From assembly GCA_031268115.1 (NCBI GenBank), contig JAIRXV010000417.1, positions 1 to 5,598 on the forward strand: a DNA stretch of 5,598 bases, given 5' to 3'. This stretch comes from Bifidobacteriaceae bacterium (GTDB lineage: Bacteria; Actinomycetota; Actinomycetes; Actinomycetales; WQXJ01). Under the pieces are notes generated by a model. That model saw only the letters and a list, made by a program, of their open reading frames with translations. It was not told the DNA's origin and ran no database searches. The translations under genes were made by a program, and so were the position numbers. The first letter of the stretch is position 1; each line of letters opens with the position of its first letter. Of the stretch, positions 4,951 to 5,598 are shown one piece after another.

Positions 4951-5598
4951 CCGCTTCACGGTGGGGTGGACGCACCTCGGTCGCTGTTAACGCCTCCCGA
5001 ACGTAGTGTGGCACCAGGCGTGCCACCTCGACCAATGCGTCAAGCATGGGCATGATCGTTGCCGGTCTGAGGCGTCCGGCGCGCCAAGTCACAATATCTG
5101 AGCCTTCAAAGCGCAATGGGATCGCGTGGTCGGCGCGCATAAGCCAGGCCACCAAACCCGGGCCGACAATACCGTGCGCCACCGAGCGATTGCCGGCTGT
5201 TACGGTCCAGGCCCGGTTGAAATCCGCCGAAGCGAACTCAACAGTTTGACCGCCCATTTGTGCGGGCGGGGGGTCGGAGCCCGCAGGGGTGAATTCGACG
5301 GTTGGCACGCGATGACCCGTGGACAGGGCATAGACGGTGAAAACCTGGGGCTTGGCCGCAGCCGAAAGAAGAAAGGAATAGGTGAAGGCGGCAAAGTGGT
5401 GACCCCTGTGAGAACCGGTGAAAACCTCCGTCGCCCGCCACGCCGATCCTGAGCCGAATGGCGTGCCACGCCAGCGCCGCACCAAGTCGGGGGAATCCGG
5501 AGCGAACGTCCAACGATAAAGAGCGGCCAACGCCCGCAATTCGTCCGAACGGCGCCTAAGTCGGCGATAGACCGCCATGGCGATGGCGGCGAGGACAC
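4868..5598 (-). CDS. Membrane-anchored hypothetical protein, 5' end outside the window
   Basis: The frame is open to the right edge, so the start is not seen. The first visible residues (VLAAIA then MAVYRRLRRR, codons from 5596) look like the end of a transmembrane helix followed by a basic cytosolic flank, and continue from upstream; the ATG at 5578 lies inside this and is probably not the start. The soluble part that follows, including LAALYRWTFAP, RWRGTPFGSG, VFTGSHRGHHFAAFTYSF, DFNRAWTV and EGSDIVTWRAGRL, resembles a family of actinobacterial hypothetical proteins I recall with one or two N-terminal helices, but I know of no function. Pairs of small aromatic-rich blocks suggest a beta-rich domain. 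The final 40 residues after VPHYV are polar, look unstructured and overlap the dedA 3' end by 83 nt. Confidence 0.8.
   Translation of the reverse strand, partial: VLAAIAMAVYRRLRRRSDELRALAALYRWTFAPDSPDLVRRWRGTPFGSGSAWRATEVFTGSHRGHHFAAFTYSFLLSAAAKPQVFTVYALSTGHRVPTVEFTPAGSDPPPAQMGGQTVEFASADFNRAWTVTAGNRSVAHGIVGPGLVAWLMRADHAIPLRFEGSDIVTWRAGRLRPATIMPMLDALVEVARLVPHYVREALTATEVRPPHREAVRRASQRPILPDGSNGAAAGGIPRSSA

Noticed and set aside
1..5598. CRISPR array, insertion sequence, tRNA or rRNA gene
   Set aside because: No regularly spaced repeats, transposase motifs, terminal inverted repeats or conserved RNA signatures were seen on either strand.

Overview
The window reads as a chromosomal segment of a high-GC Gram-positive bacterium (Actinomycetota). 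The evidence is the GC-rich coding sequence with G/C-ending codons, a long-form class II fructose-bisphosphate aldolase of actinobacterial type, GTG starts, hairpins without clear U-tracts, and a secreted-protein remnant whose 'APWAKD...YPIVADP' signature I associate with Actinobacteria. The exact genus cannot be decided from the sequence.

Layout. Positions 1-50 hold a perfect 21-bp hairpin that ends the aldolase transcript. fba (class II aldolase) runs on the minus strand from 1084 to 62. A 441-bp divergent gap (1085-1525) separates it from three plus-strand genes: a small ORF (1526-1876) that resembles a broken piece of a secreted protein with a DUF2599-like end, an overlapping small lipoprotein (1840-2265), and, after a 389-bp non-coding stretch with several hairpins, an SDR-family oxidoreductase (2655-3422). 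A hairpin cluster (3437-3498) separates the SDR gene from the converging TrmH/SpoU-type RNA methyltransferase (minus, 4202 to 3495). The methyltransferase is divergent from a DedA-family membrane protein (plus, 4300-4950, possibly starting at 4222). The DedA gene overlaps tail to tail with a partial minus-strand gene for a membrane-anchored hypothetical protein that runs off the right edge (5598 to 4868).

Interpretation. fba, the RNA methyltransferase and dedA look like a conserved housekeeping neighbourhood. From memory, fba lies next to a dedA gene in Mycobacterium tuberculosis as well. The plus-strand block between fba and the methyltransferase has the look of accessory DNA: a truncated secreted protein, an orphan lipoprotein, an SDR enzyme and long non-coding gaps. 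I see no transposase, integrase, tRNA, CRISPR array or attachment site.

The most interesting points are: (i) an apparently symmetric, bidirectional -10 element between trmH and dedA (4209-4215), placed so that GTG codons on both strands could be leaderless starts; (ii) the truncated DUF2599-like gene and its overlapping lipoprotein; (iii) a DedA protein with Gln in place of a normally critical Arg; and (iv) a hairpin-rich stretch just upstream of the SDR gene. None of these amounts to a clearly new system. All calls are by eye, without database searches.
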